Assembly (NCBI RefSeq): GCF_000619885.1
Contig: NZ_KK211041.1
Location: forward strand, 205,191-269,190
DNA: 64,000 nucleotides
Source: Balneatrix alpica DSM 16621
GTDB taxonomy: Bacteria; Pseudomonadota; Gammaproteobacteria; Pseudomonadales; Balneatricaceae
Direction of reading: 5' to 3'
Shown: positions 49,105-59,092 of the stretch, one piece after another
How the letters are laid out: every line of letters begins with the position of its first letter
How positions within the stretch are numbered: the stretch's first letter is position 1
Notes under the pieces: generated by a model
What the model saw: the letters and a program-made list of their open reading frames with translations, nothing else
What the model was told of the DNA's origin: nothing
Databases searched by the model: none
Position numbers and translations under genes: made by a program

Positions 49105-49854
49105 ATGTGGCTGAACTGTGATCTCGGTGAGAGCTTCGGCAACTGGCAGATGGGCTGTGATGCGGAAGTCATGCCCTTTATCGATCAGGCCAATATCGCC
49201 TGTGGTTTTCATGCGTCGGACCCGTTAACCATGCAGCAAACCGTGCGCCTGGCACTGCAGCACGGGGTAATGTTGGGAGCTCACCCTGGCTATCCGGATC
49301 TGGTGGGTTTTGGTCGCCGTTCCTTGGCCTGCAGTCATGCAGAGCTGGTGGCTTTGATTCGCTATCAAGTGGGGGCATTGCAGGCCATCGCTGCAGCGGA
49401 GGGGGGGCAGGTACGCTATGTAAAGCCTCACGGTGCGCTCTATAACGACATGATGGCGCAGCCAGAAGTATTTCGTGCCGTGTTAGAGGCGGTAGCAGGT
49501 TTACCTGGCGAATTACACCTACTGGCGATGGCGGTGCCAGATCATGCCCGTTTTCAGCAGTTAGCCGATGAGCTTGGCGTGCCACTGTGGTGGGAAGCCT
49601 TTGCCGATCGTGCCTATACCCCTGAGGGACGTCTGCAGCCACGCAATCAGGCCGGAGCGGTATACCATGACTCCAGCCGGATTCTGCAGCAGGCGCTTGA
49701 TTTCGCCAGTGGCCAGGTGAAAACCACGGCAGGGACTTGGCTCAGCCTGCCGGTGCAGAGTCTCTGTGTACATGGCGATAACCCGGAGTCTGTTGCTGTG
49801 GTGCGTGGTATTCGTCAGGTGTTAAAACAGGGCCAGAGTGGAGCACAGGGATGA
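49105..49854 (+). CDS. pxpA: 5-oxoprolinase subunit A (LamB/YcsF family)
   Basis: PxpA with PxpB and PxpC opens 5-oxoproline (pyroglutamate) to glutamate using ATP. The 249-residue protein has the family N-terminus MWLNCDLGESFGNWQMGCD, then IACGFHASDPLTMQQTV, GAHPGYPDLVGFGRR, VKPHGALYNDM and EAFADRAYTPEGRLQPR. A strong GGGGGAGAGG ribosome site precedes it. Its stop overlaps pxpB in ATGA. Confidence 0.96.
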   Translation: MWLNCDLGESFGNWQMGCDAEVMPFIDQANIACGFHASDPLTMQQTVRLALQHGVMLGAHPGYPDLVGFGRRSLACSHAELVALIRYQVGALQAIAAAEGGQVRYVKPHGALYNDMMAQPEVFRAVLEAVAGLPGELHLLAMAVPDHARFQQLADELGVPLWWEAFADRAYTPEGRLQPRNQAGAVYHDSSRILQQALDFASGQVKTTAGTWLSLPVQSLCVHGDNPESVAVVRGIRQVLKQGQSGAQG

Positions 49855-50558
49855 ACTGGCGGATTGAAATTGGCGGCGTCGATACCCTGCTGATTTATGC
49901 CGATGCCCCTGTTGCAGAGCAGACCTCTGCCCGTATCCAGCAGGCTGCCCAGGCACTGCGTGCTGGCCTCGCCCAGCAGTTAGTGGAGCTGGTGCCGTCC
50001 TACACCAGTTTATTGCTGCAATATGATGTGTTGCACGCTGACTATGCTGCGATGCGCCAGGCAGTGCTGGCCATCCTGGCACAGCTGCCGGAACAGCTGC
50101 CTCAGGATGAAGGGCAGCTAATCGAAATCCCGGTTTATTACAGCGCCGAAACCGGCCCGGATTTATTGCCCCTGGCGCAGCGTACTGGCCTCAGTGTGGA
50201 GGAAGTCATCGCCTTGCACACGGCAACGATCTATCGGGTCTATGCCATCGGCTTTGCTCCTGGTTTCGCTTACTTGGGTCAGGTGGATGAGCGTTTGGCG
50301 AGTCCCCGTCTGGCGACTCCCCGTTTGCAGGTGCCTGCAGGCAGTGTCGGGATTGCCGAGCGGCAAACCGCCATTTACCCCCTTAACTCGCCTGGCGGCT
50401 GGAATTTGCTTGGCCGCACACCCCTACGCATGTTTGATGCTGGCCGTGTGCCAGCCAGCCTATTGGCAGCGGGCCAGCGGGTGCGTTTTCAGGCGATTAG
50501 CCAAGCAGAGTTTGTTGCCTTGGGTGGGCAGCTAGAGGAGGGCACATGCAAGGTTTAA
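49851..50558 (+). CDS. pxpB: 5-oxoprolinase subunit B (KipI family)
   Basis: A 235-residue allophanate-hydrolase subunit 1-type protein with IEIPVYYSAETGPDL, the conserved AIGFAPGFAYLGQVDERL, PRLQVPAGSVGIAERQTAIYP-type sequence and SPGGWNLLGRTPLRMFD. The Bacillus homologue KipI inhibits the KinA kinase, but in an A-B-C operon the 5-oxoprolinase role is the right call. It overlaps pxpA by 4 and pxpC by 13 bases. Confidence 0.95.
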   Translation: MNWRIEIGGVDTLLIYADAPVAEQTSARIQQAAQALRAGLAQQLVELVPSYTSLLLQYDVLHADYAAMRQAVLAILAQLPEQLPQDEGQLIEIPVYYSAETGPDLLPLAQRTGLSVEEVIALHTATIYRVYAIGFAPGFAYLGQVDERLASPRLATPRLQVPAGSVGIAERQTAIYPLNSPGGWNLLGRTPLRMFDAGRVPASLLAAGQRVRFQAISQAEFVALGGQLEEGTCKV

Positions 50559-51472
50559 AAGTACTGCAGGCCGGCCCTTTAGCCCTGGTTCAGGATGGCG
50601 GGCGCCGTGGTGTGATGCATACGGGCTTGACCCAGTCCGGGCCGCTAGACCGCCATGCCTTTGCCTGGGCTAATCGTTTACTGGGCAATCCCTGGCGTAG
50701 TCCGGCTGTTGAGATCACCCTCGGTGGACTCAAGCTGGAAGCTCAGGTTGATACCTGGGTGGCCGTCACAGGGGCGGATCTGCAACTGCGGCTGAATGGT
50801 CAGCCTCAGCCGATCTGGCAAAGCTTCATGGTTAAAGCGGGTGATGTGCTGCAGTTTGCCCAGCCACGTCAGGGTTTACGAGCCTACTTGGCGGTAGCAG
50901 GTGGACTGCAACTGGCCCCAGGCTTGGGGGGCAGCTGTGCCAGTGTCAGTCGTGAAGGCTTGGGTGGCAGCCGCAATGATGGTCAGAAACTGCAGAGTGG
51001 GGAGGTATTGCCCTGCTTGAGCGTGCGCGAAGGACAGATGCGCCGGGTGCCTGCCCAGTATGTGCCGGACTATCAGGCTGAGCATGCTTTGCCGGTGGTG
51101 TTGGCGGCGCAGTGGCAGCACTTCAGCAGCGCCGCTCTGCAGACGTTTTTTAACAGCGACTACCTGCTGTCTCCCCGATCTGACCGGATGGGGGCTCGGT
51201 TGCAGGGGCCTGCGGTGGAGGTAAAGCTGCCGGGTATGGTGTCCGAAGGGATTGCCCTTGGCAGTATTCAGATTCCGGCAGATGGTCAGCCCATCATCCT
51301 GTTACAGGATCGGCAAACCATCGGTGGCTATCCGAAGTTGGGGGTACTCACCGCCGCCGGCATTAGCGCATTGGCCCAGAGGATGCCTGGAGCCAAGCTG
51401 CGTTTCACCCCCCTGAGTTTATTTGCCGCCCAACAGCAGGAGCGGCAGTTCTTAAGCTTTTTTGCCAGCTAA
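50546..51472 (+). CDS. pxpC: 5-oxoprolinase subunit C (KipA family)
   Basis: This 308-residue biotin-dependent carboxyltransferase-type protein (allophanate hydrolase subunit 2 family) has the signatures LALVQDGGRRGVMHTGLTQSG, GPLDRHAFAWANRLLGN, LRAYLAVAGGLQL, SDRMGARLQGP and LLQDRQTIGGYPKLGVL. With PxpB it forms the catalytic B-C complex. It is the last gene of pxpABC and converges on the chemoreceptor gene. Confidence 0.95.
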   Translation: MQGLKVLQAGPLALVQDGGRRGVMHTGLTQSGPLDRHAFAWANRLLGNPWRSPAVEITLGGLKLEAQVDTWVAVTGADLQLRLNGQPQPIWQSFMVKAGDVLQFAQPRQGLRAYLAVAGGLQLAPGLGGSCASVSREGLGGSRNDGQKLQSGEVLPCLSVREGQMRRVPAQYVPDYQAEHALPVVLAAQWQHFSSAALQTFFNSDYLLSPRSDRMGARLQGPAVEVKLPGMVSEGIALGSIQIPADGQPIILLQDRQTIGGYPKLGVLTAAGISALAQRMPGAKLRFTPLSLFAAQQQERQFLSFFAS

Positions 51473-51478
51473 GCCAGG

Positions 51479-51512
51479 CGCACAGGCAGGGATGCCTACC
51501 TGTGCCTGTGCG
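51479..51512. terminator. Hairpin between convergent pxpC and chemoreceptor genes
   Basis: CGCACAGGCA (51479-51488) pairs perfectly with TGCCTGTGCG (51503-51512) around a 14-base loop, filling the 42-bp gap between two convergent stop codons. No T run follows, so it may act as a shared 3' end structure in both directions. Confidence 0.5.
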
Positions 51513-51514
51513 TA

Positions 51515-53482
51515 TTAAGCGGCGGCAAGTCCGAGCATACGGCTGATTTCACTGGCCTTGGTGCTGACCTGCTGTTCCAGCTGGCTGACCTGTTGGCCGG
51601 TTTGGCTGGCTTGCTGGCGCAGGTCATGCATCGCCTGGCGGAAGCGGGCCACCTGCAGGCGTTGGGCCTGGGCCAGGTCTTTGCCTTCCTTCGACAGGGA
51701 GGCGACATTCTGCGCTTGGTTTTTGACCTCATGGGCGTTGTGACTTAAGCGACTGGCGACCTGCTGTTGTTGCTCGGAAGCAGTGCGAATCCCTTCCATG
51801 GTCTGGGTCAGGCCTGCGGCAGCATCACGTAGTTGACTTAGGTTTTGCTGGATGTCCTCCAGCGATTGCTGGGTCTTTTGCGATAATCCCCGTACTTCAT
51901 CGGCGACCACGGCGAATCCCCGCCCTGCTTCACCGGCCCGTGCGGCCTCAATCGCCGCGTTCAGTGCGAGCAGGTTGGTTTGCTCGGCGATATTACGGAT
52001 GGCATCCAGCATGCCGGTGGCACTCTGCACCGAGCCTTGTAAGGACTCCAGCGCTTGGCGACTATGGCTGACCCGCTCGTGGGTGAGGTCACTGACATGG
52101 CGTGCCTGCTGGGTATCCTGGTGGCTGGCCTCCATGGTGTGTTCGGTCTGCAGGGCAACTTCTTCAACCTGATTGGAGCGGGCACTGACCTGATCTGCTA
52201 GGTGATCCAAATCCTCTACCTGGGTGTAGACTTCCGCCAGGGTGAGCTCGCTTTCATCGGTAGATTGGCGGATATGGGCAAAGGCTTGCTGCATTTCTGC
52301 CAGGGCCGCCTGCACCATCTGTAGCTGTTCGGTACGGCGTTGCTGTTCGGCCTGATTATGCTCGGCAAACAGATTGAAGTACTGGGCAATCTCCCCCAAC
52401 TCAGAGCGGCGGTTACGCACCTTGATTGGATGAATGATGCGGGTTTCCACCAACTCCCGGATGGCACGGCGTAATTCACGCAATCCGGACAGCACCATGC
52501 GATGCAGAAAAATATGCATACCCACGGCCACGATCACCATCAGCATGATCAACAGGGCAAAGGCCAGCATCACACTATCGATAACCTGGGCACGCTGTTG
52601 ATCCAGCAGTTGCTGGGCAGTGGCAATAGCGGCACTGAGTTGGGCAATTTGCTGATTGACCTGGGTATGGCTGTCCAGGCGTAGTTGTAGCAGACGCTCG
52701 GTATTTTCCAGTTCGGCCTGGTAGCGCTTGAGTAGCGATAATAACTCCTGACGAATCTGGGGCAGCTTATCGGCGGCCTCTTGCTGCTGATTATCACGCT
52801 GGATACCGAGCAGGGCGGCAAAGTCGTCCTCTTGCTGTTTCTCTTTTACCCCCAGGGTCGGCAGTTTATTCAGACTTTCCGCCTGCTGACGTAACTGGGT
52901 CAGGGAGGCCAGCAAAATGGTACGCATGTCGCTGTTTTGTTGTTGGAAATAGCGGCTACGGTCATTGGTGAGTTTTTGCAGGCCGCCGAGTAACTCAACA
53001 TTGAGATCGACAAAACGGAACAGCACCTCCTGTCTGGCATTGCTGCGTCCCGCCACAATGTAATCTTTCAACTGATCAAGGTGTTGGCGCTGCTCCCGTT
53101 CGTTCTGTGCCAGCAGGGCTTGCGGATCGCCCGCCAATTTGCCAGCGCCTCGCAGGTTAATCGCCATCTGTTGTTCCAGCGACTCAAATTGCGGCAGCAA
53201 TAGTTCAACGAGCTCAAGGCGATACTGTGCCTGGAGGTCGCTGCGCAACTGTTGCAGGTTTTGTTCGGCGGCGGTGAGGGTGAGGGCATCACCCGAGCGT
53301 AGATAACTGGCCAACACATCCTTGAGTTCTAACTGAATCCGGTCTTTCAGTTGATTGAAGTGATGCAGCTCGGTGAATGCCTGTTGCAGGCGCATCAGTC
53401 CCCAACTGAGGGTGGTGGCCAGCAGAATCACCAGCAATACATTAATAAAGGTAGAAACCCGGGTGGCGGTGGAGATTCGCAT
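51515..53482 (-). CDS. Methyl-accepting chemotaxis protein
   Basis: A 655-residue chemoreceptor. Transmembrane segment 1 is near residues 8-30 ([20 protein letters not shown]). A ~270-residue, mostly helical, Gln/Leu-rich periplasmic sensor follows, then transmembrane segment 2 near 300-325 ([19 protein letters not shown]). The cytoplasmic part has a HAMP linker and a signalling tip, [20 protein letters not shown], near residue 495, with [19 protein letters not shown]. No C-terminal CheR-binding pentapeptide is visible. I chose ATG 53482; the much longer open frame upstream reads through a hairpin and is Pro/Arg-rich. A Pho-box-like repeat sits 38-66 bases upstream, so it may be phosphate-regulated. 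Confidence 0.95.
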   Translation of the reverse strand: MRISTATRVSTFINVLLVILLATTLSWGLMRLQQAFTELHHFNQLKDRIQLELKDVLASYLRSGDALTLTAAEQNLQQLRSDLQAQYRLELVELLLPQFESLEQQMAINLRGAGKLAGDPQALLAQNEREQRQHLDQLKDYIVAGRSNARQEVLFRFVDLNVELLGGLQKLTNDRSRYFQQQNSDMRTILLASLTQLRQQAESLNKLPTLGVKEKQQEDDFAALLGIQRDNQQQEAADKLPQIRQELLSLLKRYQAELENTERLLQLRLDSHTQVNQQIAQLSAAIATAQQLLDQQRAQVIDSVMLAFALLIMLMVIVAVGMHIFLHRMVLSGLRELRRAIRELVETRIIHPIKVRNRRSELGEIAQYFNLFAEHNQAEQQRRTEQLQMVQAALAEMQQAFAHIRQSTDESELTLAEVYTQVEDLDHLADQVSARSNQVEEVALQTEHTMEASHQDTQQARHVSDLTHERVSHSRQALESLQGSVQSATGMLDAIRNIAEQTNLLALNAAIEAARAGEAGRGFAVVADEVRGLSQKTQQSLEDIQQNLSQLRDAAAGLTQTMEGIRTASEQQQQVASRLSHNAHEVKNQAQNVASLSKEGKDLAQAQRLQVARFRQAMHDLRQQASQTGQQVSQLEQQVSTKASEISRMLGLAAA

Positions 53483-53519
53483 AAGTGTCCTACGGCTGAA
53501 GAGAGAACGCGGGCAGCTT

Positions 53520-53548
53520 ATGAAGGTTGGATGACAAAGGTATGACAA
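53520..53548 (-). promoter_or_regulatory. Candidate Pho box (PhoB binding site)
   Basis: On the minus strand, three 7-base half-sites repeat every 11 bases: TTGTCAT (53542-53548), TTGTCAT (53531-53537) and CCTTCAT (53520-53526), with 4-base spacers. The PhoB consensus is two CTGTCAT-like heptamers separated by 4 bases; the first two match at six of seven positions each. It lies 38 bases before the chemoreceptor start codon, where PhoB would replace the -35. Confidence 0.6.
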
Positions 53549-53597
53549 TGAGTCTGTTTGGCGGGATAGAGTGATGGATTCGAGCGCAGCATGAGGA

Positions 53598-53620
53598 GCC
53601 AGCAGAGGAGCTCTGCTGGC
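53598..53620 (-). terminator. Hairpin after the S15 hydrolase gene
   Basis: GCCAGCAGAG and CTCTGCTGGC form a perfect 10-bp stem with a 3-base loop, 9 bases after the hydrolase stop codon. There is no T run, so it is either an mRNA end structure or part of a Rho-dependent terminator that separates the peptide operon from the chemoreceptor gene. Confidence 0.5.
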
Positions 53621-53628
53621 GAGGTGGT

Positions 53629-55494
53629 TTAACAGTAGCGGCCCCATAGCTGCAGGCGGGAGGGGGTATGGCCCCCCAGGTGGACGCGGTTGAGGGCCAC
53701 GCGCCAATGGCTGGCCTGTACCGGGTTTTCGCCGGTGTTGGGGTTGACATCAAAATGGGGAAATTTGGAGCTGGAGATTTCCAGACGCAGACGATGACCC
53801 GATTTGAACAGATTGCTGGTGGGCATCAGCTGCAGGGTGAGTGGGTAGCATTTACCGGGCTCCAGCAGGCTGGGTTGTTGCCAGGACGAATGGAAACGGG
53901 CACGCATAATGCCATCGCACAGGTTCATCGCGTAGCCCTGGGGCAGGTTGCTGCTGGAAGGATAGACATCGACTAATTTGGCGGTGAAGTCGGTATCAGG
54001 GCAGTCGGAGCTGATCCACAGTTGTACCTCGACCGGGCCGGTGACTTCCAAATCCCGCTGCAGGGGCTCGGTCTCAAAAATCAGTACATCGGCACGGGAG
54101 CTCAGCGGCAGGTAAGGTGGGGTGCAGCCATAGAGTCCTTCCCGTTCAACCTGGTTGAAGGCCCCGCCCTCCATCAAGGGGGCACCGGAGGTAATGGCGC
54201 CCCCAATAGCGGGCACCGGGTGGCTGGGGTCAAAGCGGAACTGGCGCAGGCTGGCTTGGGGCTCAGGATGATGGCTTAAGTTACCCTGACTGCTCAGGTA
54301 AAACTGTAAGGGACTCAGTTGTTCCGGTGGCCATTGTTGGCTTTGCAGCCATTCCCCGCCATGCTGCAGGTGACCTTTATCATTCAGCTGGGCTGGCCCC
54401 CCTCCCATACGGAAATACTGCACTTTGGGGGTTTGAGGACTCCAAGCGGGCTGCTCATCGAATAGCCAACGGCGGAACCAGTTAAGGCGTAGCTGGAAGT
54501 AGTCCTCGGCTAATTGGCCATCGAGGACTGCGTTGTGGCCAAAGTCCACCTCACCTGCATGTTGTTCACTGCGTGAGCCGTGAATCCAGGGGCCCATGGC
54601 CATGTAGTAAGGGCCGCGATGATGTTGGCTCAGGCCAATAAAGTTGGCTGGAATGGTGCCGGCATAGGGGTCATACCAACTGCACAGCATAAAAGTAGGC
54701 ACATCGGCACACTGCTGATAATAGCCCTCCGCCCACAGTCCAAGGCGCTGCCATTGTTCATCAAAGTTAATCGACTGCCACTGTTTAAACAGATATTGCT
54801 CATATTGCGGATGCCAGCGTAGCGGCGAGTGGCCAGGCTTCCAGGGCAGGCGGCTAAACCAGGCCCGTAAGTCTTCCTGGGCCAAAGCCTGATGCAGGAC
54901 AGGATCGTTTTGTGCCTCTGGGCTGGCCAGAGCATGGCGATAGGCCCAGGTGACCTGCTTGAGTTCAAAGGCACCCCCTTGGCGAATGCCCGCCTGGTAG
55001 GCATTGGCAAAGCCGCCGGAGTCCATAAACATGCAGGCCAAACCCGGTGGATTCAGGCAGGCGGCAGCCAGTTGGGTATGGGCGGCATAGGACATGCCGG
55101 TCATGCCGATTTTGCCATTGCACCAGGGTTGTTGGGTGATCCACTCGAGGGTGTCGTAGCCATCTTCCGCTTCGTTAATGTATTTGCTGAATTCGCCCTC
55201 TGACTCATAGCGGCCACGACAGTCTTGCATGACCACAGCAAAACCGGCGGCGGCAAAACGCTTGGCCAGTTGCTCCCGGGTTAAAGGAGTGGGCTGGGCA
55301 CGACTGTACTCACGCTGGGAAATGGCCTGTTTGCCGTAGGGGGTACGCTCGAGGATGACGGGCCAGGGTTGCTGGTGACTGGAGCCGGGCAGATAAATGT
55401 CAGTTGCCAGGCGAATGCCGTCACGCATGGGGACCATGATGGAGCGCAGGATCTGGATATCCTGTTGAGGTGCAGTTGCATCCTGGGTGTGCAT
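53629..55494 (-). CDS. CocE/NonD (S15 family) acyl hydrolase
   Basis: A 621-residue protein of the X-Pro dipeptidyl-peptidase/CocE family. The alpha/beta-hydrolase core has [30 protein letters not shown], the nucleophile Ser in [14 protein letters not shown], the Asp region [15 protein letters not shown] and His in MGPWIHGSR. The C-terminal jelly-roll domain has [18 protein letters not shown] and [14 protein letters not shown]. No signal peptide is visible, so it acts in the cytoplasm. It is the last gene of the oppBCDF-binding-protein operon, so it probably cleaves an imported ester, amide or prolyl peptide. The exact substrate class is open, since CocE relatives include cocaine esterase and cephalosporin acylases. 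Confidence 0.9.
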   Translation of the reverse strand: MHTQDATAPQQDIQILRSIMVPMRDGIRLATDIYLPGSSHQQPWPVILERTPYGKQAISQREYSRAQPTPLTREQLAKRFAAAGFAVVMQDCRGRYESEGEFSKYINEAEDGYDTLEWITQQPWCNGKIGMTGMSYAAHTQLAAACLNPPGLACMFMDSGGFANAYQAGIRQGGAFELKQVTWAYRHALASPEAQNDPVLHQALAQEDLRAWFSRLPWKPGHSPLRWHPQYEQYLFKQWQSINFDEQWQRLGLWAEGYYQQCADVPTFMLCSWYDPYAGTIPANFIGLSQHHRGPYYMAMGPWIHGSRSEQHAGEVDFGHNAVLDGQLAEDYFQLRLNWFRRWLFDEQPAWSPQTPKVQYFRMGGGPAQLNDKGHLQHGGEWLQSQQWPPEQLSPLQFYLSSQGNLSHHPEPQASLRQFRFDPSHPVPAIGGAITSGAPLMEGGAFNQVEREGLYGCTPPYLPLSSRADVLIFETEPLQRDLEVTGPVEVQLWISSDCPDTDFTAKLVDVYPSSSNLPQGYAMNLCDGIMRARFHSSWQQPSLLEPGKCYPLTLQLMPTSNLFKSGHRLRLEISSSKFPHFDVNPNTGENPVQASHWRVALNRVHLGGHTPSRLQLWGRYC

Positions 55495-55511
55495 GGTATG
55501 GATTCCATTGC

Positions 55512-55542
55512 AAAAAGGGCGGAGGGGCTGTTGCCAGCCCCT
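55512..55542 (-). promoter_or_regulatory. Intercistronic hairpin after the binding-protein gene
   Basis: An 8-bp perfect stem with a 4-base loop (55523-55530 with 55535-55542) starts 5 bases after the binding-protein stop. It is followed on the minus strand by CCGCCC and five T. This fits partial termination or 3' protection of the binding-protein message before the hydrolase gene. Confidence 0.6.
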
Positions 55543-55547
55543 GGGTA

Positions 55548-57104
55548 TTACTGGCGGATGTCAGCGGCCAGGGTGGCCTCTTGGCGACCGGTTTCGAAAA
55601 TCAGACCCTGACGCGCCGCCCAGGTTTGTTTTTCAAAATACAGCGGCAGAATGCCGTAATCTTCCATCGCCACCTGGGTTGCGAGCTGCAGCAGTTCTTC
55701 ATGCTGAGCGGGGTCGGCCTCCTGCTCGGCGGACTCAATCACCCGGTCAAATTCGCTGTTGCTGTAGCGGCCTCGGTTAAACAGACCATGACCGAGGTCT
55801 TTGTCATAGCTATGCAGCACCTGGTTGAGGCCCCGCAGTGAGCTGCCGGTGCTGGAGCCAAAGCCCATCAGGAACATGCTGAAATCCAGTGCGGAGGCAC
55901 GTTTGAAATACACGTTGGCGGGCATCACCTCAACGGCAACCTCCAGGCCACCCCGGCTCAATAATTGGGCGACGGCTTGAATCACCTGGGCATCATTCTG
56001 GTAGCGGTTATTGGAGCTATGCAGCACCATTTTGAAGCCATCACCATAACCGGCTTCCGCCAGCAGTGCCTTGGCCTGCTCGACATTGGCTTGGGGCACG
56101 GGGAAATTATCAATAAAGCCTTCTAAGCCGGCGGGGACAAACTGGCCGGTAGGTTCGGCGGCACCGCGCATAATCCGCTCACTAATGGCCTGGCGGTCGA
56201 TTAGTAGGCTGAGGGCCTGACGTACTCTGGCATCACGCAGGGGGTTGTTAATGGCGCTGCCATCTTTAGCGGTAATAAAGGGCGTTTGTTCGCGGTTGGA
56301 GTCCATGTGCAGGTAGATCAGGCGGGCAGAGGCTTTTTGCCATACCTGTAGCTCGGCTTTGCTCTGCAGGTTGGGTAAGTCTTGGGTGGGGATGTCCTCA
56401 ATCATGTCGACACTGCCAGACAGCAGCGAGGCTACCCTGGAGGCGCCATTAGTAATGAAGCGGAAGGTGACTTCATCAAAGTGAGGTTGTTTGCCCCAGT
56501 AGTGTGGATTGCGTACCGCTTTAACAAACTCCCCACGGCGCCACTCCACAAATTGGTAAGGGCCAGTACCGATCATCGCCGGGCCGTTATTGAAGTCATC
56601 GCTGCTGACATCCAGTGCCAGTTCGGAGGGCAGGATATAGAGGTTGCCGATTTCCTTGATAAAGCGCGGGGAGGCCTCGCTGAGTTTGATCACCAGGGTG
56701 TGGGCATCCTTGGCTTCGATACTAATAATTTTGGCGACATCGCTATCGAAGGAGGCCGGGCTATTCTGCACCTGGGGAATGCGCTTGACAGTGTAGACCA
56801 CATCAGCGGCATCAAAGTCACTGCCGTCACTGAACTTGACCCCTTGGCGCAGTTTGATTTCCCAGGTGAGCAGATCCAGCTGGCGCCAGGATTCCGCCAG
56901 GTGCGGCTGCATGCGCATGTCCTGGTCATAGCGCACCAGTCGCTCAAAAAACTGTGAAGCGGTGGCCTGATTGGGGGAGGTGCGCGAGTAATGCGGGTCC
57001 ATAGAGGGTTGCTCGGCGGCAATGCCCAGGGTCAGGCTGGCGGCCTGCACGCTGGTTGCCAAGATGCTGGACAGCAATAAGGATGTGGTCAGGATGCTTT
57101 TCAT
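55548..57104 (-). CDS. Peptide ABC transporter substrate-binding protein (family 5)
   Basis: A 518-residue periplasmic binding protein of the DppA/OppA family. A signal peptide (ILTTSLLLSSILATSVQA) is followed by LTLGIAAEQPSMDPHYSRT. The family signature region is LAESWRQLDLLTWEIKLRQGVKFSDGSDFDAADVVYTVKR-type sequence (about residues 67-107), and VRQALSLLIDRQAISERI and LLAEAGYGDGF lie further on. The ligand is likely a peptide or a similar organic compound. It lies 13 bases after the oppF-like ATPase gene and just before the hydrolase gene. Confidence 0.94.
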   Translation of the reverse strand: MKSILTTSLLLSSILATSVQAASLTLGIAAEQPSMDPHYSRTSPNQATASQFFERLVRYDQDMRMQPHLAESWRQLDLLTWEIKLRQGVKFSDGSDFDAADVVYTVKRIPQVQNSPASFDSDVAKIISIEAKDAHTLVIKLSEASPRFIKEIGNLYILPSELALDVSSDDFNNGPAMIGTGPYQFVEWRRGEFVKAVRNPHYWGKQPHFDEVTFRFITNGASRVASLLSGSVDMIEDIPTQDLPNLQSKAELQVWQKASARLIYLHMDSNREQTPFITAKDGSAINNPLRDARVRQALSLLIDRQAISERIMRGAAEPTGQFVPAGLEGFIDNFPVPQANVEQAKALLAEAGYGDGFKMVLHSSNNRYQNDAQVIQAVAQLLSRGGLEVAVEVMPANVYFKRASALDFSMFLMGFGSSTGSSLRGLNQVLHSYDKDLGHGLFNRGRYSNSEFDRVIESAEQEADPAQHEELLQLATQVAMEDYGILPLYFEKQTWAARQGLIFETGRQEATLAADIRQ

Positions 57105-57117
57105 TGTTGTACTCCTG

Positions 57118-58116
57118 TTAGGCCTCGATTAAATGGCAGGCAATGCGCTGGCCGCTGCTAAGGGTGCGCAAGGGGGGGCGTTTTTGGCTGCATTCGGGCA
57201 TGGCCTGAGGGCAGCGTGGGTGAAATGGACAACCCGCAGGTGGGTTGAGCGGTGAGGGGATTTCCCCCTGAATTGGTTGATAGTGTTTTTTGCCCAGGCT
57301 GATTTGCGGGATGGCGTTGAGCAAGGCCTGGGTATAGGGATGCAGGGGGCGGCTGAAGAGGGTCTCCACCGGCGCCTGCTCGACAATGCGGCCCAGGTAC
57401 ATGATCACCACTTCATCGCAGAGGTGTTCCACCACCCCCAGATCATGGCTGATAAACAGGTAGGTAAGCTGTCGCTGCTGGCGCAGCTCCATCAGCAGGT
57501 TGAGTACCTGAGCCTGAATGGAGACATCCAGAGCCGCCACTGACTCATCGCAGATAATCAGTTCAGGATTGACCGCCAGGGCACGGGCAATGCCAATGCG
57601 CTGGCGTTGCCCACCGGAAAACTGATGGGGGAAGCGATGGCGGATGCCCATATCCAGCCCCACCATCTGCAGCAGTTGCTCCAGCCGGGCTGGTGCCTCC
57701 TGCTTGCTGACCAAACCGTGCACCAAGGGGGCTTCCATAATGATGTCCGCCACACGGCGGCGCGGGTTCAGGGAGGCATAGGGATTCTGAAAAATCATCT
57801 GTACCGCTAACTGCACCTGGCGCTGCTGTTGTGCTGACATCTGGGCACGATCCTGGCCCTGAAAGCTGACCTGACCGCTGCTTGGGGTTAATAACTGCGC
57901 GATCAAACGGGCCAGGGTCGATTTGCCACAGCCGGACTCACCGACAATGCCCACCACCTGACCCTTGTTGATCTCCAGGTTGACCTCACTGACGGCATGC
58001 AGGGAGCGTGCTGGTTGGCTGAGGCCAATCCGGGTGAGGAGCCTGTCGGTAAAGTCCTGCGGAGGGGTGAATACCTTGCTCAGATTTTGCAGTTGCAATA
58101 AGGGGGCGTTATTCAT
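57118..58116 (-). CDS. Peptide ABC transporter ATP-binding protein (OppF/DppF type)
   Basis: A 332-residue ATPase. Walker A is GIVGESGCGKSTLARLI, the signature is HQFSGGQRQRIGIARALAVNP, Walker B is LIICDESVAALD and the switch His is in FISHDLGVV. The C-terminal oligopeptide module has GCPFHPRCPQAMPECSQ. I chose ATG 58116, which overlaps the OppD-type stop codon in ATGA. Confidence 0.95.
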   Translation of the reverse strand: MNNAPLLQLQNLSKVFTPPQDFTDRLLTRIGLSQPARSLHAVSEVNLEINKGQVVGIVGESGCGKSTLARLIAQLLTPSSGQVSFQGQDRAQMSAQQQRQVQLAVQMIFQNPYASLNPRRRVADIIMEAPLVHGLVSKQEAPARLEQLLQMVGLDMGIRHRFPHQFSGGQRQRIGIARALAVNPELIICDESVAALDVSIQAQVLNLLMELRQQRQLTYLFISHDLGVVEHLCDEVVIMYLGRIVEQAPVETLFSRPLHPYTQALLNAIPQISLGKKHYQPIQGEIPSPLNPPAGCPFHPRCPQAMPECSQKRPPLRTLSSGQRIACHLIEA

Positions 58117-59084
58117 GCCGATGCCTCCGGATGCCAGCAGCGGTATTGGTGATGTGGGGTGGCCTGGCGGATATCGGGCATCTGCTGGCACTGACTGTCA
58201 GCCTGGGGGCAGCGGCTGCGGAAGGGGCAACCCTCTTCCAAGGCAAGCAGGTTGGGGGTGCTGCCAGGAATTTGGTAAAGCGCCTGACCACGGCTGTTTT
58301 GGCTGGGCAGGGAGCGCAGCAGGCCCGAGGTATAGGGGTGATGCGGTTGCTGCAACACTTGTTGGGCGGGGCCGGACTCAATCAGTCGACCGGCGTACAT
58401 CGTCAGAATACGATCCGCCAAGCTGGAAACCGCCGCCAGATCATGGCTGATCCACAACAGGGCAGTGCCCTGTTCGGCACAGAGCTGCTGGAATTGGTAG
58501 ATGATCTGCCCCTGAATGGTGACGTCCAGGGCAGTGGTGGGCTCATCACAGATAATCAAGGCCGGGTTGTGCAAGAAAGCGATAGCAATGGCGACCCGTT
58601 GGCGCATGCCACCGGAAAACTGATGGGGGTAGGCGCTTAAGCGCTCATTGGCCGCCGGAATGCCGACTTGCTCAAGCACCTGCAGGGCCCGTGCCCGAGC
58701 AGCTTTGTGGCTGATCTTGTCATGGGCTTGCAGGGCTTCCACCATCTGCGTTTCGATGCTCAGCACGGGGTTGAGGGTCATCATCGGGTCTTGAAACACC
58801 ATGGCGATTTGACGGCCACGCAGTTGGCGCAAAGCCTCATCCTCCAGCCCGAGCAAGGACTGGCCGCGAAAGCGGATGTCACCGGAGACGATGCGTCCTG
58901 GCTGATCGATCAACCCCAGAATAGAGAAGCCAAGGATGGACTTACCGGAGCCAGACTCCCCCACCAGACCGACCACTTCGCCGGGCTGGATTTGCAGGCT
59001 GACATCGTTAACCGCTTTGACGATCCCTGCTTCGGTAAAGAAGTGAGTGTGCAGATGCTGGATATCGAGTAATGGCGTGCTCAT
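58113..59084 (-). CDS. Peptide ABC transporter ATP-binding protein (OppD/DppD type)
   Basis: A 323-residue ATPase that pairs with the OppF-like protein. Walker A is [20 protein letters not shown], the Q-loop region is [17 protein letters not shown], the signature is [21 protein letters not shown] and Walker B is [14 protein letters not shown]. The Cys-rich C-terminal module is [18 protein letters not shown] chose ATG 59084; the longer open frame reads into oppC. The gap to the OppC-type stop is 8 bases. Confidence 0.95.
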   Translation of the reverse strand: MSTPLLDIQHLHTHFFTEAGIVKAVNDVSLQIQPGEVVGLVGESGSGKSILGFSILGLIDQPGRIVSGDIRFRGQSLLGLEDEALRQLRGRQIAMVFQDPMMTLNPVLSIETQMVEALQAHDKISHKAARARALQVLEQVGIPAANERLSAYPHQFSGGMRQRVAIAIAFLHNPALIICDEPTTALDVTIQGQIIYQFQQLCAEQGTALLWISHDLAAVSSLADRILTMYAGRLIESGPAQQVLQQPHHPYTSGLLRSLPSQNSRGQALYQIPGSTPNLLALEEGCPFRSRCPQADSQCQQMPDIRQATPHHQYRCWHPEASA

Positions 59085-59092
59085 CGATGGCC

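Noticed and set aside
53483-53707. N-terminal extension of the chemoreceptor frame
   Set aside because: The extension is Pro/Arg-rich, crosses the hydrolase stop, a hairpin and the Pho-box repeats, and would put a long soluble tail before transmembrane segment 1.
56382-56957. 191-codon plus-strand frame
   Set aside because: Antisense to the peptide-binding protein gene; no motif and no start signal.
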